This document shows, piece after piece, positions 51,110 through 59,874 of a stretch of 64,000 nucleotides of DNA. How positions within the stretch are numbered: position 1 is the first letter of the stretch; each line of letters begins with the position of its first letter. Source of the DNA: DATILI01 sp035476635 (GTDB lineage Bacteria; Pseudomonadota; Gammaproteobacteria; Burkholderiales; Burkholderiaceae_C); assembly GCA_035476635.1 (NCBI GenBank), contig DATILI010000101.1:1-64000 (forward strand). The letters run 5' to 3'. The notes below the pieces were generated by a model that was not told the DNA's origin, made no database searches, and saw only the letters and a list, made by a program, of their open reading frames with translations. The translations under genes were made by a program, and so were the position numbers.

Positions 51110-53842
51110 TCAGTCGGCAAAGCTGCCTGCGGCAACTTCCACGAGCCGGTTGACGTCCAGGTACTTGCGCAGGGCCGCGTTCACGGTGTCGGTGTCAAGT
51201 TGGCCGTAGGCCTCGGTCAGGCGCGCGTAGCGTGTCATGTCACGCCCCCAGCGCAGGTTGTTGGCCAGCGTGCTGGCGAGGTTGGCCGGCTGGGCCAGGA
51301 AGTCGGCGCGGGCGCTCACGATCGCGCGGCGCGCGAAGCCGATCTCCAGCCCGCTGAAGCCGCTGGCGGCGCGCTTGGCCAGTTCGTCGCGAATCACGCT
51401 GCGCAGGCGCTCCCGGTTTTGCGGCGCAAAGCTGGCCGTGATGTTGATCGCGGCGGCGTTGCCTTCGCCTTGCGACGAAGCCGGCACGAAGAGCGAGGAG
51501 TTCACGCCGTAGCTCAGGCCCTCCTGCTCGCGCACACGCTGCCACAGTGCCGTGCCGGCGCGGCCGCCGAGCAGTTGCACCGCCGCAAACAGCGCCGGGT
51601 AGTCGGGCGATTCGTCATTCATAGCCAGCGGGATGCGTGCGGCGTAATTGGCATTGGCCTTGTCCGGCACGAGCAGGCTTTGCCAGCGTGGCTCCAGCGC
51701 GGTGGGGTACGCGAACACCCAGGGCTTGCGCGCTTCCTTGCTCTTCCAGTGGCCCAGGTGTTTTTGCAGCAGCGCCTTGACCTCCTCGGGCTGCACCGGA
51801 CCGAGCAGCGCCGCCTCGCCATACGAGGCACCGCCAAAACGGCCCCAGAACTCCCGCAGTTGCACAGCCGTGGCGCTGCGCATCAGGGCCTCCGTCTCGG
51901 CGTGCGTGCGGGCATGGCGCGGGTCGCCAGCGGGATAGCGGCTGAAGGTGCGTTGCAAGGCGTTGCCGGCGACCGCGGCGGTATCGGCCTTGATGCCTTG
52001 CAGCGACGCGATCATGGCCTTCTGGTTGCGCTCGAAGGCCTGGTCGGTGAAGGTCGACTCCTGCAGCAACTCGGCGAGCAGGGCGGCAAAGGCCTCCAGA
52101 TGCCGGGCCGGGACTTCGAAGTTGGCACTCAGGCCTCCCGTCTGGCTGGTGAAGCGCAATTGCGCCTCCAGCGCCAGCAGCGCGCGCGCAATCTGGTCGG
52201 CATCCTTCAGGCGCGTTCCCTGGTTGAGCAGAGGCGCGAGCATGGTCGCCAGCACCGCCTGGCCTTGCAGGCTTTCGGCCGTACCCCAATGCAGGCGCAA
52301 CGTGCCTGTCACGCGGTCTTCCTTGGTCTTGCGCGGCAGCACAGCCAGGCGCAGGCCCGGTTCGCCGCCGATGTTCAGGCGGCTCTTCACCACGCGTGCC
52401 TCGATGTTTTCCGGCGTCGGTGCGAAGTCTTCTACCGCCGCCACCGCGGCCTTGCCGGTGTAGCCCTGCAGCAGCCGCGCGACATCCGTGTTGGTTTGCG
52501 CTGGTGCGCGCGCGGGCAATTGCGCCACGGCCGTGTAGCTGCCGGTGGTGCGGTTCGCGGGAAGCAGCCACGCCTGGGCGATGCGCTGCACGTCCGCCGC
52601 CGTAACGGCCTCGACCCAGTCGCGCATCGCGAACCACAGGCGCCAGTCGCCCAGCGCCACCGATTCGCTCAAGCCCAGGCTCAGGGCCTCGGCGTCGCGC
52701 TGGGTATTGCGCAGCGCTTGCAGCAGTTGCGCGCGGGCGGTCTGTACCGGTTGCTCGGTGATCACGAGCGACTCCATGGCCTTGGTCAAGGCTGCCAAGG
52801 CCTTGGCGCTGGCCTGGTCCAAATCGCCGGCTTCGGGGAGCAATGCGCCGGCCATCAGAAAACCGGGTTCACGCGTACTGCTCGCGTTGGCCCAGTGGGT
52901 CACGGCCAAGCCGGTGTCCGCCAGGCTCCTGCCCAGCGGGCCGCGCTCGTGGTTGAGCATCTGCGCCAGCACGCGCACGGCGGCGAACTCGGGCGTGTTG
53001 GACGGCATCACGTGGTAGAGCGCCGCCACCGAACTCGATCCACCGACGCGGCGCAGGCTCACATGGCGATCACCGTCCTGCGGCGGCTCCAGCGTCCACG
53101 TGGCTTCGATCGGGGTGGCGGGCCTGGGGATGCCACCAAAGGCCTGCTCCACCCGGCGCAATGCGGCTGGCTGGTCGAACTTGCCGCCAATCACCAGCAC
53201 GGCGTTATCGGGCCGGTAGTGCTTGCGGTAGAAGGCCTGCAGGCGTTCGATGGGCATGTTTTCGACGTCGCTGCGCGCGCCCAGCACGTCGCGGCCATAG
53301 CCGTGCCACTGGTAGGCGGCCGAACGCATGCGGCCCGAAAGTATGCGGGCAGGGTTGTTCTCTGCGCGCTCCAGTTCGTTGCGCACCACGGTCATCTCCG
53401 TGTCCAGGTCGGCCTTGGCCACCTTGGCCTGGGTCATGGACTCGGCCAGCCAGCCCACCATCCAGTCCAGGGTTTCGCCGTTGCTGGCGAACTGCGCGAA
53501 GTAGTTGGTGCGGTCGAACGAGGTGGTGCCGTTCCAGCGTGCGCCGCGCCGCGTCATCTCAAGCTTCGGATCGGCAATGTTGGCGGTGGCCTTGAACAGC
53601 AGGTGCTCCAGCAGGTGCGCCGCGCCGGATTCGCCATAGCCTTCGTGGCGGCTGCCCACGCGGTAGGTCAGGTTGACGGTGGTGGTCGGCTTGGACGGGT
53701 CGGGCGCCAGCAGCACCGTGAGGCCGTTGGGCAAGGCGTATTCGACGATGCCTTCGACCTGCCTGACCTCTTTCAGGCTGCCTTGCGCCGATGCGGCGAC
53801 GGTGGCGGCCAGGCAAACCAGCAGAAGCAATAGTTTTTTCAT
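51110..53842 (-). CDS. M16-family zinc metallopeptidase (pitrilysin/insulinase-like)
   Basis: 910-residue secreted protein with signal peptide (MKKLLLLLVCLAATVAASAQ). The inverted zinc motif is H76-LL-E79-H80 with a distal Glu in VVRNELERAENNP. Four M16 domains in tandem: an active N-terminal half and an inactive C-terminal half (YAARIPLAMNDESPDYPALFAAVQ in part). It probably degrades peptides in the periplasm. The frame continues upstream to 54136, but the signal peptide fixes the start at 53842. Divergent from tadA. Confidence 0.92.
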   Translation of the reverse strand: MKKLLLLLVCLAATVAASAQGSLKEVRQVEGIVEYALPNGLTVLLAPDPSKPTTTVNLTYRVGSRHEGYGESGAAHLLEHLLFKATANIADPKLEMTRRGARWNGTTSFDRTNYFAQFASNGETLDWMVGWLAESMTQAKVAKADLDTEMTVVRNELERAENNPARILSGRMRSAAYQWHGYGRDVLGARSDVENMPIERLQAFYRKHYRPDNAVLVIGGKFDQPAALRRVEQAFGGIPRPATPIEATWTLEPPQDGDRHVSLRRVGGSSSVAALYHVMPSNTPEFAAVRVLAQMLNHERGPLGRSLADTGLAVTHWANASSTREPGFLMAGALLPEAGDLDQASAKALAALTKAMESLVITEQPVQTARAQLLQALRNTQRDAEALSLGLSESVALGDWRLWFAMRDWVEAVTAADVQRIAQAWLLPANRTTGSYTAVAQLPARAPAQTNTDVARLLQGYTGKAAVAAVEDFAPTPENIEARVVKSRLNIGGEPGLRLAVLPRKTKEDRVTGTLRLHWGTAESLQGQAVLATMLAPLLNQGTRLKDADQIARALLALEAQLRFTSQTGGLSANFEVPARHLEAFAALLAELLQESTFTDQAFERNQKAMIASLQGIKADTAAVAGNALQRTFSRYPAGDPRHARTHAETEALMRSATAVQLREFWGRFGGASYGEAALLGPVQPEEVKALLQKHLGHWKSKEARKPWVFAYPTALEPRWQSLLVPDKANANYAARIPLAMNDESPDYPALFAAVQLLGGRAGTALWQRVREQEGLSYGVNSSLFVPASSQGEGNAAAINITASFAPQNRERLRSVIRDELAKRAASGFSGLEIGFARRAIVSARADFLAQPANLASTLANNLRWGRDMTRYARLTEAYGQLDTDTVNAALRKYLDVNRLVEVAAGSFAD

Positions 53843-53924
53843 CGGTTTTTGCGGGCTACACTTTGCCCGGCTCCTGCTTCGTATTCTTGCCGATTCCTGG
53901 TACCTCTTTCTTGAGAGCCGACCC

Positions 53925-55331
53925 ATGTCCGATTCAACCAACGACCGCAGTTTCATGCAGCAAGCGCTCGCGCTGGCGCGCACGGCGGCGGAAGCGGGCG
54001 AGGTGCCGGTGGGCGCGGTGGTGGTCAAGGACGGTGCCGTCATCGCAACCGGGCGCAACGCGCCCATCGAAGGCCACGACCCAACGGCGCATGCCGAGAT
54101 CGTCGCCTTGCGCGCCGCAGCGCAGGCCCTGGGCAACTACCGGCTCGATGGCTGCACCCTGTACGTCACGCTGGAGCCTTGCGCCATGTGCGCTGGGGCG
54201 ATGCTGCATGCGCGGCTGCAGCGGGTGGTGTACGGCGCGGCCGACCCCAAGACAGGAGCGGCGGGCTCGGTGCTCGACCTGTTCTCGGAAACCCGCCTCA
54301 ATCACCAGACGCAAGTGCAGGGCGGCGTGCTGGCAGACGAAACCGGCGCCTTGCTGCAGGACTTTTTTCGCACGCGGCGCGGCGCACGCAAGGAGGAATC
54401 GAAAATGAACCATCCTCTGCGCGACGATGCGCTGCGCACACCGGACGAGCGTTTTTCCGATCTCCCGGGCTACCCGTGGGCGGCGCAGTACGTCAGCGAC
54501 CTGCCGGCCCTGGCCGGGTTGCGCATGCACTACCTCGATGACGACCCATCGGAGGACGCAGGTGAGGCCCGGCTGACGTATCTGTGCCTGCACGGCAATC
54601 CGGCCTGGAGCTACCTCTATCGCAAGATGATCCCGCTGCTGACGGGCGCCGGGCACCGCGTCGTGGCGCCGGACCTGATTGGTTTTGGCAAAAGCGACAA
54701 GCCGAAGAAGGATGCTTTTCACAGCTTCAGCTGGCATCGCCAGACCTTGCTGGAGCTGGTGGAGCGGCTTGACCTGCGCAATATCGTTCTCGTTGTGCAG
54801 GACTGGGGCGGCCTGCTCGGCCTGACCTTGCCGATGCACGCGCCCGCGCGTTACCAGGGCCTGCTGGTGATGAACACCACCCTGGGCACGGGGGATGCGT
54901 CCTTGAGCGCGGGCTTTCTGGCCTGGCGCGAGATGTGCGCGAAGAACCCGGAGTTCGATGTGGCCCGGCTGTTTGCGCGCGGCAACCCGCAGATGAGCGC
55001 TGAAGAATGTGCAGCCTACAACGCACCGTTTCCGGACAAAGGGCACCGCGCGGCGTTGCGGGCTTTTCCCGCCATGGTGCCGGACCAGCCTGATGCCGAT
55101 GGCGCGGCCGTCTCGCGCGAGGCGCGTGAATTCTGGATGCGGCAATGGTCGGGCCAGACCCTGATGGCCATCGGCGCGCAAGACCCGGTGCTCGGCCCGC
55201 CGGTCATGCGTGCGCTCGCGCAGACCATCCGCGGCTGCCCCGAGCCGATGGTGATCGAGCAGGCCGGGCATTTCGTGCAGGAGCACGGCGCTCAGATCGC
55301 GAGCGCAGCAGTGGGATACTTCCGCCCGTGA
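53925..55331 (+). CDS. tadA: tRNA adenosine(34) deaminase TadA, reading in frame into a haloalkane dehalogenase
   Basis: Residues 1-160 are a complete TadA: the zinc/catalytic motifs are TAHAEIVALRAA (His-Ala-Glu) and EPCAMCAGAMLHAR (PCxxC). TadA converts A34 to inosine in tRNA-Arg. No stop codon follows the usual TadA end (LLQDFFRTRRGARKEESK); the frame runs on through residue 161, the start of a full dehalogenase, giving a 468-residue open frame. An AAGGAGG just before codon 161 shows the dehalogenase can start on its own. So either a fusion protein is made (in part or always) or the TadA stop was lost by mutation or sequencing error. Confidence 0.85.
   Translation: MSDSTNDRSFMQQALALARTAAEAGEVPVGAVVVKDGAVIATGRNAPIEGHDPTAHAEIVALRAAAQALGNYRLDGCTLYVTLEPCAMCAGAMLHARLQRVVYGAADPKTGAAGSVLDLFSETRLNHQTQVQGGVLADETGALLQDFFRTRRGARKEESKMNHPLRDDALRTPDERFSDLPGYPWAAQYVSDLPALAGLRMHYLDDDPSEDAGEARLTYLCLHGNPAWSYLYRKMIPLLTGAGHRVVAPDLIGFGKSDKPKKDAFHSFSWHRQTLLELVERLDLRNIVLVVQDWGGLLGLTLPMHAPARYQGLLVMNTTLGTGDASLSAGFLAWREMCAKNPEFDVARLFARGNPQMSAEECAAYNAPFPDKGHRAALRAFPAMVPDQPDADGAAVSREAREFWMRQWSGQTLMAIGAQDPVLGPPVMRALAQTIRGCPEPMVIEQAGHFVQEHGAQIASAAVGYFRP
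54405..55331 (+). CDS. Haloalkane dehalogenase (alpha/beta hydrolase), internal start within the tadA frame
   Basis: 308-residue alpha/beta hydrolase whose catalytic set matches DhlA-type dehalogenases: nucleophile D133 in VVQDWGGLLGLTLPM, D260 (GAQDPVLG) and H289 (QAGHFVQEHG), with the oxyanion motif HGNPAWSYLY. It would hydrolyse a carbon-halogen bond to an alcohol; the natural substrate is unknown, and some relatives have other activities. AAGGAGG lies seven bases before ATG 54405. Its stop overlaps the next start (GTGA). Confidence 0.85.
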   Translation: MNHPLRDDALRTPDERFSDLPGYPWAAQYVSDLPALAGLRMHYLDDDPSEDAGEARLTYLCLHGNPAWSYLYRKMIPLLTGAGHRVVAPDLIGFGKSDKPKKDAFHSFSWHRQTLLELVERLDLRNIVLVVQDWGGLLGLTLPMHAPARYQGLLVMNTTLGTGDASLSAGFLAWREMCAKNPEFDVARLFARGNPQMSAEECAAYNAPFPDKGHRAALRAFPAMVPDQPDADGAAVSREAREFWMRQWSGQTLMAIGAQDPVLGPPVMRALAQTIRGCPEPMVIEQAGHFVQEHGAQIASAAVGYFRP

Positions 55332-56290
55332 AAAAACATATCTACATTTATTCGCCTGCCGGCGCGGTGCGCGACAAGACCGCCTTCAAGCGCGGCGTGG
55401 CGCGGCTCAAGGCACTGGGGCACGAGGTGGAAATCGATCCCGCCGCATTGAAGAGCCATTTGCGCTTCGCCGGTGACGATGCCACGCGGCTTGCGGCCAT
55501 TCACCGCGCCGCGGCCAGCGGCGCCGATGTGGCCCTGATCACGCGTGGTGGCTATGGGATCACGCGCATCCTGCCGGCGATTGACTACAAGGCGCTGGCC
55601 AAGGCAACCGACAAGGGCATGAAGTGGGTCGGGATGAGCGACTTCACGGCGCTGCAATCGGCGCTTCTGGTCAAGACCGGCCGCGTGACCTGGGCCGGGC
55701 CGGCGCTGGGCGAGGACTTCGGCGTGGAAGGCACGCCCGACGACATCATGGAAGCGTGCTTTGACGACCTGCTCGGCGGCCATGGCGAAGGCGCGGGCTG
55801 GCGCCTCGGCTCTGAGGGCGTCTTGCTGGCGGCGAAATCGTCCAGCGGCGAGATGGAACTCAAGCCAGCGGGAAAAGAGTTCTTCGTCAAGGACGCGGTC
55901 TTGTGGGGCGGCAACCTCGCGGTGTTGGCCTCGCTGGTCGGAACGCCCTACCTGCCCGAGATGAAGAACGGCATTCTGTTCCTGGAGGATGTGCACGAGC
56001 ATCCGTATCGCGTGGAGCGCATGCTGACGCAGTTGCTGCATGCGGGCGTTCTGGCGCGGCAAAAGGCGGTGGTGCTGGGCCAGTTCACCGGCCACAAGGC
56101 GGTGCCGCACGACAAGGGCTTCAGGCTCGCGACGGTGGTGCAGTGGCTGCGCAAGCAGATCAAGGCGCCGGTGCTGACCAACCTGCCGTTCGGCCATGTG
56201 CCCACCAAGGTGTTGCTGCCCGTGGGGGCCAAGGTCTCTTTCTCGGCCGAGGGGCGGGACGCGCTGCTGTTTTGGGGCCACCTGCACTGA
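55328..56290 (+). CDS. ldcA: LD-carboxypeptidase (peptidase family S66)
   Basis: 320-residue muramoyltetrapeptide LD-carboxypeptidase, which removes the terminal D-Ala from peptidoglycan tetrapeptides during recycling. Start YIYSPAGAVRD, catalytic S104 in VGMSDFTALQ, Glu in LEDVHEHPYRVERML, and His in GQFTGHKAVPHD. GTG 55328 overlaps the dehalogenase stop (GTGA), so translation is coupled. Confidence 0.92.
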   Translation: MKKHIYIYSPAGAVRDKTAFKRGVARLKALGHEVEIDPAALKSHLRFAGDDATRLAAIHRAAASGADVALITRGGYGITRILPAIDYKALAKATDKGMKWVGMSDFTALQSALLVKTGRVTWAGPALGEDFGVEGTPDDIMEACFDDLLGGHGEGAGWRLGSEGVLLAAKSSSGEMELKPAGKEFFVKDAVLWGGNLAVLASLVGTPYLPEMKNGILFLEDVHEHPYRVERMLTQLLHAGVLARQKAVVLGQFTGHKAVPHDKGFRLATVVQWLRKQIKAPVLTNLPFGHVPTKVLLPVGAKVSFSAEGRDALLFWGHLH

Positions 56291-56294
56291 GGTG

Positions 56295-56310
56295 ACGCGC
56301 CGGCGCGCGT
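56295..56310. terminator. Hairpin between ldcA and a convergent gene
   Basis: ACGCGC and GCGCGT form a 6-bp stem with a CGGC loop directly after the ldcA stop. No T-run, so weak as an intrinsic terminator. Confidence 0.4.
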
Positions 56311-56315
56311 GGGCC

Positions 56316-56663
56316 CTAATCGCCCAGCGGGCTCGGCCGCGAATTCAGGCCTTCCGGGATCAAGCCCTTGAACATGGCCGTGATGCGCTCGATTCTCTTG
56401 CGGGCGTGTGCTTCGCCATGGGTCATGGCGACCGCGGCCAACACGTCGCCGCGCAGGAACCAAAGACCCTCCACATCGCCTGAAAACCGGATGCGACGCT
56501 CGACGTGCGGAAAGTGGCGCGCGCCCGCTTCGCCGAGACACGCCAGCATGGCCAGGCGAATTTCGTCGATGCGCCCTTCCTTGAAGGCGGTCGATTGCAG
56601 CGGCAAGGAGCCCAACAGGCTTTGCACACTGTTCTTGAAACTGGTGGTTGTCTTCCTCAGCAT
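56316..56663 (-). CDS. Conserved-looking hypothetical protein
   Basis: 115-residue soluble protein starting MLRKTTTSFKNSVQSLLGSL and ending IPEGLNSRPSPLGD; a central stretch reads FPHVERRIRFSGDVEGLWFLRGD. No family recognised. Basic N-terminus, no signal peptide or membrane segment. ATG 56663 is chosen; the longer frame to 56705 starts in AT-rich non-coding-looking DNA. Confidence 0.6.
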   Translation of the reverse strand: MLRKTTTSFKNSVQSLLGSLPLQSTAFKEGRIDEIRLAMLACLGEAGARHFPHVERRIRFSGDVEGLWFLRGDVLAAVAMTHGEAHARKRIERITAMFKGLIPEGLNSRPSPLGD

Positions 56664-56928
56664 GAATCTTGTGGCGGAGTGATCCGCAATCCCAACGTGT
56701 TGCACAAGGTAAGCGAGGCGGCGCTGAAGTGCAAGAAATTACAGACTTCGCGTCATCTAAAAACAACAATAAAATCATGCACTTGGTGAGGAAAGGTGAT
56801 GTTGTTTCTTGAATGTGGCCGTTTTTTTACTCGCCTGCTTCGACGCAACAACCCAGAATTCGACAGAAGGTTCGTGTCAATAAATGCAGTTTGCTGCACA
56901 ATTCAAACTCACTCAGGCAATAAATCGC
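56664..56928. other. AT-rich intergenic region upstream of the aldehyde dehydrogenase gene
   Basis: 265 bases markedly richer in A and T than the surroundings (for example around 56755-56780). It holds the promoters of the hypothetical gene (-) and the aldehyde dehydrogenase gene (+), but I see no clear operator, box or small gene in it. Confidence 0.5.
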
Positions 56929-58350
56929 ATGAAAACCTATTCTTCGCACTACATCAATGGTGAATGGGCTCCGGCTCAATCGACCGAGACCTTTACCGTC
57001 CATGACTCCAGCACCGAAGAGGTGATGGCCACCGTGCCCGCCGGCACGCAGGCCGAAGCCGAGCGCGCGGTGCTGGCGGCGCGTGCCGCATTCGAGGGCT
57101 GGTCCGCGTTGCCAGTGGAGACGCGCGCGGCCTACCTCGACAAGGTTTCCGCGGGCCTGAAAGCGCGCATGGATGAAATGGCCACGGCCATTGCGCGCGA
57201 GGTTGGCATGCCGCTCAAGCTTGCCAAGCCGGTGCAGGTCGGCGGGCCGGTGTGGAACTGGGCCAACTTTGCCAAGGTGGCGCGCGCCTTCGAATGGGAA
57301 AAGAAAGTCGGCAACTCGCTGGTGGTGCGCGAGGCCATCGGCGTGGTGGGTTGCATCACGCCCTGGAATTTCCCACTCAACCAGATCACGCTCAAGGTTG
57401 CGCCCGCACTCGCCGCGGGCTGCACGGTGGTGCTCAAGCCCAGCGAGATCGCGCCGGTCAACGCCATGATCCTGGCCGAGATCATTCACGAGGCCGGCCT
57501 GCCGCCGGGCGTGTTCAACCTGGTCAACGGCGCCGGCCCGGTGGTTGGCGAAGTGCTCGCCACGCACCCGGAGGTCGACATGGTGAGCTTCACCGGATCG
57601 ACGCGCGCCGGCAAGCGCGTTTCCGAACTTGCGAGCCAGAGCGTCAAGCGCGTGGCGCTTGAACTCGGCGGCAAATCCGCCAGCGTGGTGTTGGCCGACG
57701 CGGACTTCGAAGCCGCCGTGAAGGGCACCATCTCCGCATGCCTGCTCAACAGCGGCCAGACCTGCTCGGCCCACACCCGCATGCTGGTGCCCGAAAGCCG
57801 CTACGCCGAGGTCAAGGCGCTGGCGCAAGCGGCGATTGCGAAGTTCATCATCGGGCCCAGCCTTGAAGAAACCAGCAAGCTGGGGCCGCTGGTGAGCGCG
57901 GCGCAGCGCGACCGCGTGCTGGGCTTCATCGAGCAAGGCGTGAAAGAGGGCGCCGAGGTCATCGCCGGTGGCGCGGCCCGCCCGGCGCACGACAAGGGCT
58001 ATTTCGTGCAGCCTACGATCCTGCGCGTGAAGGCGGGCGACACGTTGGCGCGCGAGGAAATCTTCGGGCCGGTGCTGGTGGTCATCACGTACCAGGACGA
58101 AGACGAAGCGGTGAAGATCGCCAACGACACCATCTACGGCCTGGGCGGCGGCGTCTGGAGCGGCGACGAGGCCCATGCGCTGGCCGTGGCGCGCCGCATC
58201 CGCACCGGCCAGATCGATATCAACGGCGGCACGTTCAACGCCAACGCGCCATTCGGCGGCTACAAGCAGTCGGGCAATGGGCGGGAGAACGGGGTCTACG
58301 GATTCGAAGAGTTCCTTGAATTCAAGTCCTTGCAATTCAAGGCCGTGTGA
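56929..58350 (+). CDS. NAD(P)-dependent aldehyde dehydrogenase
   Basis: 473-residue ALDH: cofactor and substrate motifs GCITPWNFPLNQ, FTGSTRAGKRV, catalytic E245 (LELGGKS) and C279 (NSGQTCSAHTRM), and the C-terminal GPVLVVITY and NAPFGGYKQSGNGRE. It oxidises an aldehyde to an acid; the substrate is not clear. ATG 56929 (MKTYSSHYINGEW) is the normal ALDH start; a further in-frame ATG at 56884 is less likely. Confidence 0.93.
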   Translation: MKTYSSHYINGEWAPAQSTETFTVHDSSTEEVMATVPAGTQAEAERAVLAARAAFEGWSALPVETRAAYLDKVSAGLKARMDEMATAIAREVGMPLKLAKPVQVGGPVWNWANFAKVARAFEWEKKVGNSLVVREAIGVVGCITPWNFPLNQITLKVAPALAAGCTVVLKPSEIAPVNAMILAEIIHEAGLPPGVFNLVNGAGPVVGEVLATHPEVDMVSFTGSTRAGKRVSELASQSVKRVALELGGKSASVVLADADFEAAVKGTISACLLNSGQTCSAHTRMLVPESRYAEVKALAQAAIAKFIIGPSLEETSKLGPLVSAAQRDRVLGFIEQGVKEGAEVIAGGAARPAHDKGYFVQPTILRVKAGDTLAREEIFGPVLVVITYQDEDEAVKIANDTIYGLGGGVWSGDEAHALAVARRIRTGQIDINGGTFNANAPFGGYKQSGNGRENGVYGFEEFLEFKSLQFKAV

Positions 58351-58376
58351 ATCGTCCCGCGTGATCGTCCCGCGTG
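58351..58376 (+). repeat. Perfect 13-bp tandem duplication
   Basis: ATCGTCCCGCGTG occurs twice back to back (58351-58363 and 58364-58376) directly after the aldehyde dehydrogenase stop codon. It looks like a recent slippage duplication. Confidence 0.8.
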
Positions 58377-58413
58377 AGGCGAGGAGGGCGCCGCCGGTTT
58401 ATGCTCGCAGGCT

Positions 58414-59055
58414 ATGAAGCTCTACAACTATTTCCGCTCCTCCGCCTCGTTTCGCGTGCGCATCGCGCTGCAGCTCAAGGGCCTGGCCTACGACTACGTG
58501 GCGGTGCACATCGCCAAGGGCGAGCACAAGCAAGAAGGGTACGCGGCAATCTCCGCTGACACGCTGGTGCCCGTGCTTGAGACCGACGACGGCCAGCGCC
58601 TGTCGCAGTCCATGGCGATCATCGAGTACCTGGATGAAATCCATCCCGAGCCCGCGCTGTGCCCCAAGGACGCGCTGGGCCGTGCGCGCGTGCGTGCGCT
58701 GGCACAGTCGATCGCCTGCGAGATCCATCCATTAAACAATCTGCGTGTGCTCAAGTACCTGGTGCGCGATCTGAAGGTCGAGGAAGAGGCCAAGAACACC
58801 TGGTATCGGCACTGGTGCCGCGAGGGCCTGGAAGCCTTCGAGCGCCAGCTCAACCAGCTGCCCGCCGCCACTTATTGCTACGGCGACACGCCGACACTGG
58901 CCGACTGCTGCCTGGTACCACAGATCTTCAACGCCAAGCGCTTCAACGTGAACTTTGACGGGCTCCCACGCACCATGGCCGCGTATGACGCCTGCATGCG
59001 GCACGAGGCCTTCCTGAAGGCGCAGCCCTCGGCCTGCCCCGACAACGAGGCTTGA
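58414..59055 (+). CDS. maiA: Maleylacetoacetate isomerase (zeta-class glutathione transferase)
   Basis: 213-residue GST-fold protein. The N-terminal motif YFRSSASFRVRIAL corresponds to the SSCSxRVR glutathione site of zeta GSTs (the Cys is Ala here), followed by VPVLETDDG and the SQSMAIIEYLDE loop. The C-terminal domain has CEIHPLNNLRVLKYL and TPTLADCCLVPQIFNAKRF. MaiA isomerises maleylacetoacetate or maleylpyruvate in tyrosine or gentisate breakdown; no other genes of those paths are near. Confidence 0.88.
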   Translation: MKLYNYFRSSASFRVRIALQLKGLAYDYVAVHIAKGEHKQEGYAAISADTLVPVLETDDGQRLSQSMAIIEYLDEIHPEPALCPKDALGRARVRALAQSIACEIHPLNNLRVLKYLVRDLKVEEEAKNTWYRHWCREGLEAFERQLNQLPAATYCYGDTPTLADCCLVPQIFNAKRFNVNFDGLPRTMAAYDACMRHEAFLKAQPSACPDNEA

Positions 59056-59073
59056 TCTCGGCAGCCGACCCTC

Positions 59074-59874
59074 ATGCGCGACGACTGGCTTGTTCCCGCA
59101 TGGCCGGCGCCTGCCAACGTGCGCGCGGTGTGCACCACGCGATCAGGCGGGCAATCCCTTGCGCCCTATGACGGCCTGAACCTGGGCGACCATGTCGGCG
59201 ATGCACCGGCAGCCGTTGCCGCGAACCGGCAGCAGCTGCAGGAAGCCATCGGCACGCGCCCGGTATTTCTGCGCCAGGTGCATGGCCGCGCGGTGGCTGG
59301 GCTCGGCCCCTCATCAGGCGACGGCATCGAGGCCGATGCCTGCATGACCGCAGCGCCCGGCGTAGCCTGCACGATCATGGTGGCCGATTGCCTGCCCGTC
59401 CTGCTTACCGACCTTGGCGGCACCGCCGTTGCCGCCGCCCACGCAGGCTGGCGCGGGCTGGCGGGCGGGCGTGAAGGAGGGGTTCTGGAAGCGGTGCACC
59501 AGCAACTTTGCGATTCAATGCGTGCCGATCGGACGCAGTCAACTGCAGAGTTGATCGCCTGGCTCGGCCCCTGCATCGGGCCGCAAGCGTTCGAGGTCGG
59601 GCCTGAAGTGCGGGCCGAATTTCTCGCCCACGACCCGGCGGCCGCGGCCATGTTCCGCGAACACGGGAACGGCAAATGGCTGGCCGACCTGCAAGGCCTC
59701 GCGCGGCAGCGCCTGCAGGCGCTTGGCGTGACGCGCATCCACGGCAATGACGGTGGCCGCGACTGGTGTACGGTGGCCAACCCCTCAAGATTTTTCTCGC
59801 ACCGGCGCGACAGCGGCGTGCTCGGCGGCAGCGGCCGTTTCGCTGCCTGCGTCTGGCTGGACCCGGTTCGCTGA
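59074..59874 (+). CDS. pgeF: PgeF/YfiH-family (polyphenol oxidase/DUF152) protein
   Basis: 266 residues with the family motifs FLRQVHGRAV, VADCLPVLLTD, VAAAHAGWRGLAGG and WLGPCIGPQAFEVG, which bring together the metal-binding Cys and His residues. Members act as purine nucleoside phosphorylase/adenosine deaminase-type enzymes or in peptidoglycan editing (removal of wrong L-Ser in UDP-MurNAc). It lies 18 bases after maiA; its last 90 bases overlap a gene on the other strand. Confidence 0.9.
   Translation: MRDDWLVPAWPAPANVRAVCTTRSGGQSLAPYDGLNLGDHVGDAPAAVAANRQQLQEAIGTRPVFLRQVHGRAVAGLGPSSGDGIEADACMTAAPGVACTIMVADCLPVLLTDLGGTAVAAAHAGWRGLAGGREGGVLEAVHQQLCDSMRADRTQSTAELIAWLGPCIGPQAFEVGPEVRAEFLAHDPAAAAMFREHGNGKWLADLQGLARQRLQALGVTRIHGNDGGRDWCTVANPSRFFSHRRDSGVLGGSGRFAACVWLDPVR

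Noticed and set aside
51200..53833. 877-codon open frame on the plus strand
   Set aside because: Shadow of the M16 peptidase gene, whose zinc motif and signal peptide show the true strand.
51110..54136. M16 peptidase extended upstream to 54136
   Set aside because: The extension would cover the tadA start region and lies ahead of a clean signal peptide at 53842.
56827..58335. 502-codon open frame on the minus strand
   Set aside because: Shadow of the aldehyde dehydrogenase gene.
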